DNA of 64,000 nt from Amantichitinum ursilacus (GTDB lineage Bacteria > Pseudomonadota > Gammaproteobacteria > Burkholderiales > Chitinibacteraceae). Below, one piece after another: positions 43,282-52,386 of this stretch. A model generated the notes under the pieces. That model ran no database searches. It had not been told where the DNA came from and saw only the letters and a program-made list of their open reading frames with translations. Positions within the stretch are counted from its first letter, which is position 1. The number at the start of each line of letters is the position of its first letter. The stretch covers positions 124,001 to 188,000 of the forward strand of contig NZ_LAQT01000036.1 in assembly GCF_001294205.1 (NCBI RefSeq). The letters run 5' to 3'. The position numbers and the translations under genes were made by a program.

Positions 43282-44117
43282 TGGATTTGTCCGCCGAAGT
43301 CGTCGCCCAACTCAACGCGCACGTGGCCGCGTGGCGCGCCAGCGAACCGGTGTTTGATCGCACCGGGCTCACGCGCTTTGCCGTGCTGGGCCACGATCTT
43401 GGCTGGCTGCAGCCCGACACCGCAAGCTTTCTGACCGGGTTTGATCCGGCGTTTTTACTGACGCCAGAACGGCTGCGGCTCAACATCTCGGATGTCACCA
43501 CCGCCGAAGTGCTGCTGCAGCAAGCGGCACAAAAGTTGTATGACGACGGCCGCATGCCCGGCTGGCGCAATGAACTGTACGACTTGCACGCCCCGGCCGC
43601 CGACGGCACGCCCGATCTGACGCAATCTTTATTAAAACTGGAGCGTGCCGCTTTCCGCACCTTTGGCTTCACCAGCCTGGCCGTACATATCAATGGTTAT
43701 CGCGACGATGGCCAGATGTGGATTGCGCGGCGCGCCCTGACCAAGCAAGTCGACCCCGATTTGCTGGATAACCTGGCGGCGGGCGGCATCGCCAGCGGTG
43801 AACATACCGCGGCCTGCGCCATGCGCGAATTGTGGGAAGAAGCCGGGGTGCCCGCCGATATGGCGCAGCATGTGGTGCCTGTGGGGCAATTGCATCCATT
43901 GCGCAATGTCGCGGACGGCGTGCATGACGAGATCCTGTATTGCTACGACCTGCGCCTGCCCGAGGATTTTGTGCCGCATAACGCCGATGGCGAAGTGGCC
44001 AGCTTTGAATGCCTGAGCCTGCCCGACGTCGCGGCGCGGCTAGGCCAGATGACCTGGGATGCCGCAGCGGTAACCGCAGCGTTTATCCAACGCCGCCTGG
44101 CCACCGCCTCGATCTAA
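43281..44117 (+). CDS. DUF4743 and Nudix hydrolase
   Basis: A 278-residue protein with an N-terminal DUF4743 domain (about 1-125) and a Nudix domain with the box GGIASGEHTAACAMRELWEEAG (about 168-189). It lies in the group related to the N-terminal half of yeast Tnr3/YJR142W, enzymes that hydrolyse damaged thiamine diphosphates such as oxy- and oxo-forms; assignment is from memory. The REx2EEx core residues are intact, so it should be active. Translationally coupled to the phnF-like gene (one-base overlap). Confidence 0.85.
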   Translation: MDLSAEVVAQLNAHVAAWRASEPVFDRTGLTRFAVLGHDLGWLQPDTASFLTGFDPAFLLTPERLRLNISDVTTAEVLLQQAAQKLYDDGRMPGWRNELYDLHAPAADGTPDLTQSLLKLERAAFRTFGFTSLAVHINGYRDDGQMWIARRALTKQVDPDLLDNLAAGGIASGEHTAACAMRELWEEAGVPADMAQHVVPVGQLHPLRNVADGVHDEILYCYDLRLPEDFVPHNADGEVASFECLSLPDVAARLGQMTWDAAAVTAAFIQRRLATASI

Positions 44118-44161
44118 GCCTTGCCGGGGTGGGGTCTGAGCGCGGTCAGCCCCGTCGCCGA

Positions 44162-44440
44162 TTATTGCAAACGCGGCGTGGCATAACCCTTGTGCGGACC
44201 GCTGCCCACCTGCGGCAAATTGCCCGCTTCGATCATCATGCGCGCCACGCGCAGCGCTTCCTGATTGGCCGCATCTTCGCTGCCAAATTCGCTCGGCGCT
44301 GAAACCCGATGCCATGGCACTACATATTGCGGGTCCACGCCATCGGTCGGCAGGCCGATGGTGAGCGTCGGATACCAGTCCTGGGTTTCAATATCCTGCT
44401 CGGCGCAGGTCTCGATGAAATAGCCTTTGTGCTGTTGCAT
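44162..44440 (-). CDS. Small hypothetical protein
   Basis: A 92-residue soluble protein, MQQHKGYFIETCAEQDIETQ at the start, then DWYPTLTIGLPTDG and EDAANQEALRVARMMIEAG. No family recognised; it reads as a compact alpha-beta protein. AAGGAGC at the right distance before the ATG at 44440 supports this start. Convergent with the Nudix gene. Confidence 0.72.
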   Translation of the reverse strand: MQQHKGYFIETCAEQDIETQDWYPTLTIGLPTDGVDPQYVVPWHRVSAPSEFGSEDAANQEALRVARMMIEAGNLPQVGSGPHKGYATPRLQ

Positions 44441-44724
44441 GGCGCTGCTCCTTGCCTGAAAAACCAATGAAATCAATGTAGACGACGATATGCAATGCGG
44501 TCGACGCCAACCACGCGCCGTTGGTACCACTGTGCTTGCATGCTGCATTGCAACATATCGGCTGTGTGCCTATAAGTCTGTAAGTGAAAGCCTGTAACTA
44601 CGTGTTTGACAGCGCGCCCTCACAGTCAGGTCAGAACGTGGCCTACAGCATCCGGCAGACGCGGTGCCAGACAATAGTTGCGACACTGTTTTTGCAATCT
44701 GCATAACCCTGACCGGAGAATCCC

Positions 44725-44976
44725 ATGGCCTGGAGTGGCGGCACCGAACTGTTTGAAGACGTAATCACGGCAGCGCAAAAAGGCATCCCCGATAACGATT
44801 TGCGCCGCGATTTTTATCTGGAACTGATCGAAGCGTTTGAACGCGAAGGCTGGGATGAGCAAGCCGATTGCCGCGGGCTGGACGCCGCGTTTGACGAGGC
44901 GCTGGAATCGCTGCACCCCGAGCTGACCGAGGATGAGGATGACGACGACGATGCGGATGATGATGTGTACCACTGA
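44725..44976 (+). CDS. Small acidic hypothetical protein
   Basis: An 83-residue, strongly acidic protein. A helical N-terminal part (LFEDVITAAQKGIPDNDLRRDFYLELIEAFEREGWDE) ends in an Asp/Glu tail (TEDEDDDDDADDDV). GGAGAA precedes the ATG. The tail could bind cations or a basic partner. Family not recognised. The 284 bp before it hold nothing I can name. Confidence 0.72.
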   Translation: MAWSGGTELFEDVITAAQKGIPDNDLRRDFYLELIEAFEREGWDEQADCRGLDAAFDEALESLHPELTEDEDDDDDADDDVYH

Positions 44977-45035
44977 CCTGGCAGGCCGGCACTGACGCCG
45001 GAAAGATTTGCTGGCCTACACCCCCGTCGCAAACG

Positions 45036-45129
45036 TATAGGGTGGGTCATGACCCACCCATCAAAGCCATAGCCAGTGGCGGCGATATGGGCGTGTGGCT
45101 TTGGCGGGTGGGTCATGACCCACCCTATA
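45036..45129. repeat. Palindromic repeat element, two cores
   Basis: Outer ends TATAGG (45036) and CCTATA (45129), cores 45041-45058 and 45107-45124, inner flanks ATCAAAGCC and GCTTTGGC. Sits in the convergent gap between 44976 and 45175. Confidence 0.85.
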
Positions 45130-45174
45130 AGATTCCCAACCTGGACAAGCCGCTGATTGGCTTGCGTCGCGGCA

Positions 45175-45687
45175 CTATTCCCCAGGATGTTTGGGAAACA
45201 GATACGGCCCCGCCTCGCGCATGAAAATCTCGATCGTCTTCGGCCCAACGCCCTGCAATTCAGCCAGTTTTTCTTCAAATTCCTGGCGGCTGCGCGAGCG
45301 CGAATACATTTTGCGGATGCTGCCGCCGTATTGGTCGGTAAGCTGCTGGCACATTGTGTGCAGATTGCGCGCCGACGATTCATCCAGCCGCCGGTAATGC
45401 CCCTCGCCCAGTGCATCCACCAGTTGCTGCCAGCTGCGCTGCAAAATGGCGTGCGGGCTGGTCATGCGTTTTTCCATAAATACATGCCACGTGCGTTCGG
45501 CCACTTCGGCCTGTACCGGCTTGCCAAAAAACCAGCTGGCCAGCAGCCAGCGAAACAAGCCGCGTTCGCCCACCATATTGATGCCGAGATCGCTGGCGCT
45601 GCGTTGCCGCACGCTGTGATGAGCGGGGCTGCGGGCCGGGGTGGCGCTGCTGTGGCTGTCGGTATGTGTTGCGCTGTGCTGGGTCAT
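45175..45687 (-). CDS. HhH-motif DNA glycosylase-like protein
   Basis: A 170-residue protein. A Ser/His-rich N-terminus (about 1-30) is followed by an all-helical domain ending in a helix-hairpin-helix, LAELQGVGPKTIEIFMREA (about 140-158), as in endonuclease III-like DNA repair enzymes. No iron-sulfur cysteines and no clear catalytic Lys/Asp pair, so it may bind DNA without glycosylase activity. AAGGAG lies before the ATG. Confidence 0.7.
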   Translation of the reverse strand: MTQHSATHTDSHSSATPARSPAHHSVRQRSASDLGINMVGERGLFRWLLASWFFGKPVQAEVAERTWHVFMEKRMTSPHAILQRSWQQLVDALGEGHYRRLDESSARNLHTMCQQLTDQYGGSIRKMYSRSRSRQEFEEKLAELQGVGPKTIEIFMREAGPYLFPKHPGE

Positions 45688-45772
45688 GGCGACTCCTTGC
45701 CGCGCCGGAAGCCCGGCGCGGGTGGGGTTTATCAGATTATGGGATGACGGGATGCGAGGACGGATGCGGCGA

Positions 45773-46312
45773 TCAGGCCGACGGATGCGTCAGCTGTTGC
45801 GCCATATCCAGGTGATGCCGGATCACCGGCAGCGTTTGCTCGGCAAAGCGGCGCAAATCGGCGTCGGTGCCATTGCTGGCTTCCTGGTTAAACAAGCGCT
45901 CCACCACACTGTGCGCATACACGCCCGCGTGCTGCAGATATTCATCATCAAATTCGGCGGCATCCAGATGGCGCAGCCGGTCCAGCAACTGGCCGTCTTC
46001 CGTGTCCGGCGCCAGCTCCAGTTCCACGCCTTTGTCGCGCGCCAGGCGCTGCAAAGCCTCGTTGTTCTTGCGGTGCTCGCGCACCATCTGTTCGGCAAAT
46101 TGCTGCACTTCGGGCCGCGTGGCATGACTTTGCGCCAGCTCGCCCAAAGCCACTTCAGCCGCGCCCGCATGGGCCGCCTTGTACAGGAACATCAAATCCG
46201 ATTCGCTCAGGCGCGTACCCATACGCGCGGGGTCGTGCCCGAATACGCCCGGCATGCCGCTTAATGCGGACGAACTGACCAGGTCGTTCAGCGACGTTTG
46301 ATTGGTTTCCAT
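45773..46312 (-). CDS. DUF4142 ferritin-like protein
   Basis: A 179-residue all-helical DUF4142 protein with LSESDLMFLYKAAHAGAAEVALGELAQSHATRPEVQQFAEQMVREHRKNNEAL (about 34-86), the hallmark. Helix-borne E and H residues suggest metal binding. Most relatives are exported; here no signal peptide is visible. GAGGAGG precedes the ATG. 14 bp after the Asn-Pro repeat gene in the same direction, so probably one operon. Confidence 0.85.
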   Translation of the reverse strand: METNQTSLNDLVSSSALSGMPGVFGHDPARMGTRLSESDLMFLYKAAHAGAAEVALGELAQSHATRPEVQQFAEQMVREHRKNNEALQRLARDKGVELELAPDTEDGQLLDRLRHLDAAEFDDEYLQHAGVYAHSVVERLFNQEASNGTDADLRRFAEQTLPVIRHHLDMAQQLTHPSA

Positions 46313-46326
46313 CGTGCCCTCCTCGG

Positions 46327-47298
46327 TTAGGCCTGGGTATTCACCAACAGGCTAGTGTTGTTATTAGCCGCCTGCGCCGCCGTTGTCGCGTTGACCGCCG
46401 CAGTGGTCGGATTGGCGGTGGCCGCGGCGTTGGCGGCCACGGCTTGCGCCTGATTCAGCTGGTTGGCCGGGTTCAGCGGGTTGGTCGGATTGTTGACGCT
46501 GGCCGGGTTCGCCGGGTTGTTCGGGTTGTTCACGCTGTCGGGGTTCAGCGGATTGTTGGGGTTGTTCAGGCTTAGCGGATTGGCCGGGTTATTCGGGTTA
46601 TTCAGGCTGTTGGGGTTCAACGGGTTGTTCGGGTTGTTGAGACTGTCCGGGTTTAGCGGATTGGTCGGATTGTTCAGGCTGGCCGGGTTCAGCGGGTTGT
46701 TGATATTCAACGGGCTGTTCGGATTTGCCGGATTGTTGACGTTAAGCGGGCTGGCCGGATTGTTCGGGTTGTTGATGTCGTTGGGGTTGTTATCCAACGT
46801 CGCCTGGTTGGCCGCAGTCTGGTCGGTGGCGGCGGCGTTGATATTGTTGGCCGTCTCTTGTGCCGCATTCAGCAAGGAACTGGTGGCGGTGGCGTTCAGC
46901 AACGACGCGGCGGTGTCGGCCGGTACATTCACCAGCACCGATTCCGGCGTCCCCAGCGCGTTATACGTCAGCGTCGACACATTCACCGTACCCGCCAGAT
47001 TAGCCGCCGCCGGGCTATTGGCCAGCGTGGCAGCCAGACCGTTGGCGGCGTTGTTATCCAGAATGGCGTTGGCGTTGCCCAGCGTAAATTGCGTGGTGGT
47101 GGTAACGCTTTGCTGCACGCTGGTCGCAGTCAGATTGCCGCTGTTCAGCCCCTCGGTGGCTTGCACATTGGTCGCGATATCCGCTTCGGTGGCGGCCACT
47201 TGCGCGGCATTGGCGGCCTGCACGGTGGCGGCGGGCAACGGCGTGATGATCGGCACCAGCGCGGATGAGTCGACAGCGGTGATCGGATCGATAGCCAT
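46327..47298 (-). CDS. Asn-Pro-rich repeat protein, hypothetical
   Basis: A 323-residue protein with two very different parts. Residues 1-170 are Ala/Asn/Thr-rich (SSALVPIITPLPAATVQAAN). Residues 171-280 consist of Asn-Pro repeats, clearest as six 12-residue units from about 203 to 274 with consensus LNPDSLNNPNNP. An Ala/Asn-rich tail follows. No signal peptide, cysteine or known domain. AGGAGA lies before the ATG at 47298, confirming expression signals. Function unknown; a structural or surface role is a guess. Confidence 0.75.
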   Translation of the reverse strand: MAIDPITAVDSSALVPIITPLPAATVQAANAAQVAATEADIATNVQATEGLNSGNLTATSVQQSVTTTTQFTLGNANAILDNNAANGLAATLANSPAAANLAGTVNVSTLTYNALGTPESVLVNVPADTAASLLNATATSSLLNAAQETANNINAAATDQTAANQATLDNNPNDINNPNNPASPLNVNNPANPNSPLNINNPLNPASLNNPTNPLNPDSLNNPNNPLNPNSLNNPNNPANPLSLNNPNNPLNPDSVNNPNNPANPASVNNPTNPLNPANQLNQAQAVAANAAATANPTTAAVNATTAAQAANNNTSLLVNTQA

Positions 47299-47543
47299 GA
47301 TGAGTCTCCTGTGTGGGCACAGCGACCTGGACATAGCGACACTATGCGTGATGACTACATGCTCCGCCTTTGCCCGGCCGCCACCTATCGGCAGGCCCCG
47401 CGCCTTGGCGTCAGCCCATTCCGGCCCGGGCGACCGACATGGATCAGCGCCCAGGCGCTTTCCTACGCGGCGTTCAGCGCTGGCCTACATTCGCTGTGGC
47501 CCCGTCGCGGCACCATCGGACGCAACGATCGGGAGAGCACGAC

Positions 47544-48041
47544 ATGCGGCGCGCGGCGGCAATACAAGTGAATATGGGACTGGCGATGGGCCTGGCGTGG
47601 GGCATGGCGGGCACGGCGCAAGCGGCCGACGTCAATGGCATTCCGGTGGCGGCGTCGGCGGTGCAAGCCACGGCGGCGGGCACCAATCACGACAAGATCC
47701 GCCGCGCCTCGATGATCATCGGCACCAAAGTGCAAAGCCCGGCGGGCGAAGAGCTGGGGCGGATTTCCGACATTGTGCTGGACCCGGCGCATGGCTCGGT
47801 GGCGTACGTGGTGCTGCAAGGCGCGCGCATTGGCGGCACGGCCGGCAAGCTGTACGCGGTGCCGTGGCCCGCGTTTTCGGTGGCGGGCGAAGACGGCGAC
47901 ATCTACCAGTTGAATATGGACCGCGCCGTACTGGGCAATGCGCCGTCGTTTGACGACAAACACTGGCCGGATTTTACCGACCGCCAGTGGAACGACTCGA
48001 CCTGGAAATACTACGGCGTAAAACCACCGTGGTTGCCATAG
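47544..48041 (+). CDS. PRC-barrel domain exported protein
   Basis: A 165-residue protein. The signal peptide is about 1-27 (ending AGTAQA), followed by a PRC-barrel at about 53-130 (SMIIGTKVQSPAGEELGRISDIVLDPAHGSVAYVVLQG). The C-terminal 30 residues are Trp-rich (WPDFTDRQWNDSTWKYYG). Likely envelope-associated stress protein. GGGAGAG precedes the ATG. Its TAG stop is the left end of a palindromic repeat (CATAGG), as with paoC. Confidence 0.88.
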   Translation: MRRAAAIQVNMGLAMGLAWGMAGTAQAADVNGIPVAASAVQATAAGTNHDKIRRASMIIGTKVQSPAGEELGRISDIVLDPAHGSVAYVVLQGARIGGTAGKLYAVPWPAFSVAGEDGDIYQLNMDRAVLGNAPSFDDKHWPDFTDRQWNDSTWKYYGVKPPWLP

Positions 48042-48069
48042 GGTGGGTCCAGACCCACCCATCAAAGCC
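48037..48069. repeat. Half palindromic repeat element
   Basis: Left end CATAGG, core GGTGGGTC-ca-GACCCACC (48042-48059), then ATCAAAGCC. No right-hand partner follows before the oprC gene; this is a solo end. Confidence 0.82.
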
Positions 48070-48149
48070 AAAGAAAAAAACGCATCGGCTTGCATTCCTC
48101 TGCTGGCTTTGATGAGTTGATCGAGAAGCGAGCGCCGATCCCCGACCTA

Positions 48150-50231
48150 TTAGTACTTCACCGCCAGCTTCGCCCAGAAGGTCCGCCCCGGCTCGTTAAT
48201 CGACGTATCGGCGGAATAGCCAAAGCCCGCATCCCCCGCCAGATTCAGATGCTCGGTGTACCGCTGGTTCAGCACGTTATCCACGCCCACCGTCAGCCGC
48301 ACCTGCTTGCTGAAGTCATAGCCGCCATTCAGCGCCAGCGTGCCAAACCCGGCTGACGGGCCGAAGTCTTTGCCGACTACATTGCCCTCGCCCACCGCCA
48401 CGCGTCGCTGCGCCGCCACCACGCGCCACAGTGCCCCCGCTGTCCAGTTGCTCGTCTCGTAACCCAGCCCGAAGCGCGCTTCCAGCGGCGGCATCTGTGG
48501 CAAGGCCTGGCCCATGCTGCGGTTTTCGCCCCACGCATACGCCAGCGTCGCATCGGTTTTCCAGCCGCTGGCCAAGGTGTATTCCACGCCCGCCTCGCCG
48601 CCGGCAATCCGCGCATTCACATTCAGCGCCTGCGAGCTTGAACCCATCATGCCGCCGCTTTGATACAGAAACAGGATGTAGTCCTGCACATAGCCGGCAT
48701 ACAGCGACGTCCACGCCTTCAGTGCTTTGCTGTTGTATTGCACGCCCAGGTCCAGTTGCGTGGTTTTCTCTGGCTTGACGGAAGAGAACGCGTTGCTGGA
48801 ACCCACCGCACCCGCATCGGGCGAAAACAGCTCCCAATAATCCGGAAAGCGTTCCGCGTGGCCCAGGCCGATAAACAAGGTGATCGGGCCGTCCGCCAGA
48901 TCTTGTTCGTAGCGCATAAAACCCGACGGCAGCGCGTCGATGCGTGACTGGTTGGCGGTGGGGTTGGGCATGGCCATCATCGCCATCGCAGTGGCATCTC
49001 CGCGCTGATCCGTCGTTTCGGCCCGATCGACTCGCACGCCGCCGATCACCCGTTGGCGCGCAGCCGGTTTCCACGTCAGTTGCGCAAACGCGCCGATATC
49101 GCTGGCGTCGGCGTCTTTAGTCCAGGGCAAGGCGGCATAGGCATCGACGCCAGCGGCCGAGCGCGAGCGATGCGCATTGCGCGAGCCATCCAGCCCGCCG
49201 ATCAGCGACCAGGCCGGGGCCAGATCAAGCGTGACCGCCACGCGGCCGCCCACGGTGCGCCGATCCACTTCCGAAGCCATCGCGGTGGGCATGCTGCTCA
49301 TTGGATCTGGCGTGCGCAGGCTGTAGTTATCCATCAAATGATCGGCGTAGTTGTAGTACGCCAGCGCTTCCAGCTTGCTGACCACATCGTTGATTGCATC
49401 GCGCTCGAACTTGAGATTGAAACTGTCGCGCCGGAACTTGACGCCATCCATGCTGCGGCCGCCATAACGTGCGTCGCCATTGCTGGTGCCCGCGTTCAGT
49501 TCCAGTCGGGTGTCGTCATCGGGCGTCCAGCCTAACGATGCATCGGCCGACCATTTATTCCATTTCGACGGCACCGTGTTGCCCGCGCCATCTTCGTAAT
49601 CGCCCTGATGACCGTGGCTGCCGACGATGCGGGCGTAGCCTTCGGGCGCGCCGGTGGTGAGGTCGGCATTGATGTCGTTGCGGCCCCACTCGCCCACCTG
49701 CGCCGCGCCATCAAAGCGCACACCCGGCGCAGCAAAGCGCTTGGTTTTGCGATCAAACATCACCGTGCCCGCCGATGCGCCCGGCCCCCAGATCACGCTT
49801 TCCGGGCCTTTGATGACGGTCAGCTGGTCAAAGCTCTCGGGCGTGATGTACGAGGTGGGGTTGTCCATGCGCGCCGGGCACGCGCCCAACATGCTGGTGC
49901 CATTGGTCAGGATATTAAGCCGCGAACCAAACATGCCGCGTAGCACCGGGTCGCCATTGGTGCCGCCGTTGCGGATGGCGCTAAAGCCCGGTATCGATTT
50001 GAGGTAATCCGCGCCATCGCTGGCGGGCACCGGTTGGCGCGGCGCTTTCGGGTCGGTGACGATGGTCAGCGGCGAGGTTTCGCGTGGCGCGGTGACGACG
50101 GCCGGGCCCACCCAGACCGGCTCGCCAGCAGGGGTGGCGCTGTCTTCAGCGTGGGCAAGCCAGGGAAAAGCTGCAGCAAGCGCAGCGACGAGGATGTGCG
50201 GGCGCGGTGCCCGCTTGATCGTAGCGTTCAT
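48150..50231 (-). CDS. oprC: TonB-dependent copper receptor OprC
   Basis: A 693-residue outer-membrane receptor with a signal peptide (about 1-28), a plug domain (about 50-165) and a 22-strand barrel ending in Tyr. Copper ligands of Pseudomonas OprC are matched: CxxxM at Cys118 and Met122 (GACPARMDN) and HxM at His298 and Met300 (ADHLMDN). Third in an operon after a short DsbD and a DUF2946 protein. An upstream in-frame start at 50273 is possible. It probably imports copper or a chelate. Confidence 0.9.
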   Translation of the reverse strand: MNATIKRAPRPHILVAALAAAFPWLAHAEDSATPAGEPVWVGPAVVTAPRETSPLTIVTDPKAPRQPVPASDGADYLKSIPGFSAIRNGGTNGDPVLRGMFGSRLNILTNGTSMLGACPARMDNPTSYITPESFDQLTVIKGPESVIWGPGASAGTVMFDRKTKRFAAPGVRFDGAAQVGEWGRNDINADLTTGAPEGYARIVGSHGHQGDYEDGAGNTVPSKWNKWSADASLGWTPDDDTRLELNAGTSNGDARYGGRSMDGVKFRRDSFNLKFERDAINDVVSKLEALAYYNYADHLMDNYSLRTPDPMSSMPTAMASEVDRRTVGGRVAVTLDLAPAWSLIGGLDGSRNAHRSRSAAGVDAYAALPWTKDADASDIGAFAQLTWKPAARQRVIGGVRVDRAETTDQRGDATAMAMMAMPNPTANQSRIDALPSGFMRYEQDLADGPITLFIGLGHAERFPDYWELFSPDAGAVGSSNAFSSVKPEKTTQLDLGVQYNSKALKAWTSLYAGYVQDYILFLYQSGGMMGSSSQALNVNARIAGGEAGVEYTLASGWKTDATLAYAWGENRSMGQALPQMPPLEARFGLGYETSNWTAGALWRVVAAQRRVAVGEGNVVGKDFGPSAGFGTLALNGGYDFSKQVRLTVGVDNVLNQRYTEHLNLAGDAGFGYSADTSINEPGRTFWAKLAVKY

Positions 50232-50329
50232 GGTAAAGCCCCAAGGCCCACGCAGCAGCGGACGCACGTTCACGCCCGGCCCGCGCAGGCTGGATTGATC
50301 AGAAGAGATTCAGAAAAAAGAGTGGCTGA

Positions 50330-50713
50330 TCAAGCTAGAGGCGGCGCACGGCCGCGGGGATATTCAAACGCATAGGCCTTGTCGACCGGCGCTGGCGGCG
50401 CGGCCACGCGGGCAATCGGCACATAGTGGACGGGAGCGAGGGCCGGGGCGGCCGGAGATGGCAACGCAGCTTGCGCGGTGTGCGCGCACAGGGCGCACGG
50501 TTGCAGGCTGGCGGTGCTGTGCGAGGAGCCATCGTGCGTATCTTGCGGCGTGGCATCAGCGGTAAAGACAATCTGGACGCCGTTGCCACTGCACAGCACC
50601 AGCTGGTGGCGGACCGCGTTGGTGGCGGCCATGTGCACCAACGGCAAGGCGAAGTTCAGCAGCGCCACACAGAGCGCAATCAGAACTGCCTTGGAATAGA
50701 GCCGTTTTTTCAT
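50330..50713 (-). CDS. DUF2946 family protein
   Basis: A 127-residue protein with an N-terminal signal or anchor helix (about 7-32), a Ser/His-containing stretch (TPQDTHDGSSHSTASLQPCALCAHT) with a CxxC, and a Pro/Ala-rich tail. DUF2946 genes typically sit with copper receptors; the CxxC and His suggest metal binding in the periplasm. It lies between dsbD (41 bp) and oprC (98 bp). Confidence 0.82.
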   Translation of the reverse strand: MKKRLYSKAVLIALCVALLNFALPLVHMAATNAVRHQLVLCSGNGVQIVFTADATPQDTHDGSSHSTASLQPCALCAHTAQAALPSPAAPALAPVHYVPIARVAAPPAPVDKAYAFEYPRGRAPPLA

Positions 50714-50754
50714 CGCGCCGCAGGATACCATGCGTGCCCTGCGGCGGTCTTGCT

Positions 50755-51912
50755 TCAGCGACCTGCCACGGCTTGCAGGTGCGCGGCAAAGTCACTGGCG
50801 CTGGATAAACCAATTACGCGCTTGGTCTGCAGCTTGCCGGCCTTGTCGTAGAAGATGATGGCGGGCGGGCCGTACAGGCCAAATTGCTTGAGCAAGGCGG
50901 CGTCATCGTCCGAGTTGGCCGAGACATCGGCGCGCAGCAGTACAAAATTCTGCAGCTCGGCTTTGACGTTGGCGTCGGGCAGCACGTTCTTTTCAAACTC
51001 GACGCAAGACACGCACCAGTCCGCATAAAAATCGAGCATCACCGGCTTGCCGTTGGCTTGCGCCACCGCTTGCTGCAATTGCTGCACCGACTTCACGGTC
51101 TGGAATTCAGCGGCATGGCTGGCGCCCTTGGGCCACAGCGGCTGGCTGATCCAGATGGCGCTGCCCAGCATGATGACGCCAAACACGCGCTTGACGTTGC
51201 TCATGGTTTTGCCGCTCAAGCGCGGCAGCACGCTGCTGCCAAATGCGCCAATCAGCAACAGCGGCACACCGGTACCCACGCCCAGCGCATATAAAGCACT
51301 GCCGCCCAGCACGCGATCGCCGGTTTTGGCCATAAACGCCAGCGCGCCAAACAACGGCGGCGCCATGCATGCGCCCACCAGCAGGGCCGACAGCATGCCC
51401 ATCACAAACACCGGCGCCAGTTGGCCACCGGGCAAACGGTTGGCCAGATCATTGATCTTGCTCTGAAAGCCGCCGGGCATTTGCAGCTCAAACAGACCGA
51501 ACATCGACAGCGCCATGATCACAAAAAACAGCACCAGCACGGCGGTGGTAATCGGGCTTTGCAATTGCACGGTCAGCAAAGTGCCCGTGCTGGCGGCGGC
51601 CACGCCGACCACCGTATAGGTCAGCGCCAGGCCTTGCGTATACACCAGCGTCAGGCCAAAGGCGCGCCAACGGCTTTGCGATTGGCCGATGACAATGCCC
51701 GATACGATAGGCAACAACGGATACATACAGGCCGTTAACGCCAGGCCCACGCCCGCCGCAAAAAACAGGCCCAAGGTGAGCCAAAGATTGCCACTGGACA
51801 ACGCGCGCGACGTGGCGTCGCCCGCATCCACCGCCCAGGCCGAGGCCGACAGCCCCAGCAGCGCCATCACCGAAAACACCGAAACCATTCCCTGCACCAA
51901 ACCACGCCTCAC
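50755..51912 (-). CDS. dsbD: Short DsbD-type thiol:disulfide interchange protein
   Basis: A 385-residue inner-membrane reductant exporter. Signal-like helix 1-27, then eight transmembrane helices with redox Cys62 (ALTACMYPLLPIVSGI) and Cys182 (GACMAPPLF), and a C-terminal thioredoxin domain with CVSC (Cys300, Cys303). It lacks the N-terminal DsbD-alpha domain, so length is well below the usual 560 or so. The GTG at 51912 is chosen because AGGAG stands 6 bases before it and a proper signal peptide follows; the frame is open to 52164. First gene of the copper operon. Confidence 0.88.
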   Translation of the reverse strand: MRRGLVQGMVSVFSVMALLGLSASAWAVDAGDATSRALSSGNLWLTLGLFFAAGVGLALTACMYPLLPIVSGIVIGQSQSRWRAFGLTLVYTQGLALTYTVVGVAAASTGTLLTVQLQSPITTAVLVLFFVIMALSMFGLFELQMPGGFQSKINDLANRLPGGQLAPVFVMGMLSALLVGACMAPPLFGALAFMAKTGDRVLGGSALYALGVGTGVPLLLIGAFGSSVLPRLSGKTMSNVKRVFGVIMLGSAIWISQPLWPKGASHAAEFQTVKSVQQLQQAVAQANGKPVMLDFYADWCVSCVEFEKNVLPDANVKAELQNFVLLRADVSANSDDDAALLKQFGLYGPPAIIFYDKAGKLQTKRVIGLSSASDFAAHLQAVAGR

Positions 51913-52386
51913 GGCTTTCTCCTGCTTGCATCCGGCCACGTCTGGGCCGGGTTCCCGAATTCTAACGGATGAGACCACCGACTGGTTCACCGGCGCGCCT
52001 GGCATCCGACGCGGCGATCTGAGGTAAGGCCGTCGCCACCCGCCCAAGTTGCAATCCGCGCGAGTGTTGCAGCCAACCCACAGCGCCGGGCGCGTTTTAC
52101 ACGCGTTGCGTCGGGCTTGGGATTTGCGCCTTGCTGGCCCGCGCTGGCCGGACAAATTCCGCAACTTCCCCTACCCCAACCCACCGAGCGGTTGGTCAGC
52201 GGCCGCCATGATAACGCCACGTATCGATATTACAAATAGAAATATCAATAAATTTTCTTATACGTTTGTGAGATAAACACTTTTTGCTATTTTGGCCAGC
52301 GACAGCTTCAAAACCCGACGCTGCAGCCCGCCGGGCGAGCACAACCCGCCCTACAAAAACCAGCAAACCGAAACAGAGAGAGAGCA
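51913..52386. other. Divergent intergenic region
   Basis: 474 bp between the dsbD operon and the TonB receptor gene. The dsbD side is GC-rich and featureless; 52205-52300 is AT-rich and has an inverted repeat GATATT-N9-AATATC (52226-52246) that probably marks the receptor promoter. No gene is supported. Confidence 0.5.
52226..52246 (+). promoter_or_regulatory. AT-rich inverted repeat in receptor promoter
   Basis: GATATT-acaaataga-AATATC, about 140 bp before the TonB receptor ATG. It is a plausible regulator site but not a good match to a Fur box. Confidence 0.35.

Noticed and set aside
46463-47953. 496-codon plus-strand frame
   Set aside because: It is antisense to the Asn-Pro repeat gene and crosses into the PRC-barrel gene in a wrong frame; the long opening is caused by the 36-bp repeat. 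The minus-strand gene has a proper ribosome site.
52226-52246. Fur box upstream of the TonB receptor
   Set aside because: The inverted repeat GATATT-N9-AATATC does not fit the GATAAT array of Fur closely, and the receptor plug is not of the siderophore type.
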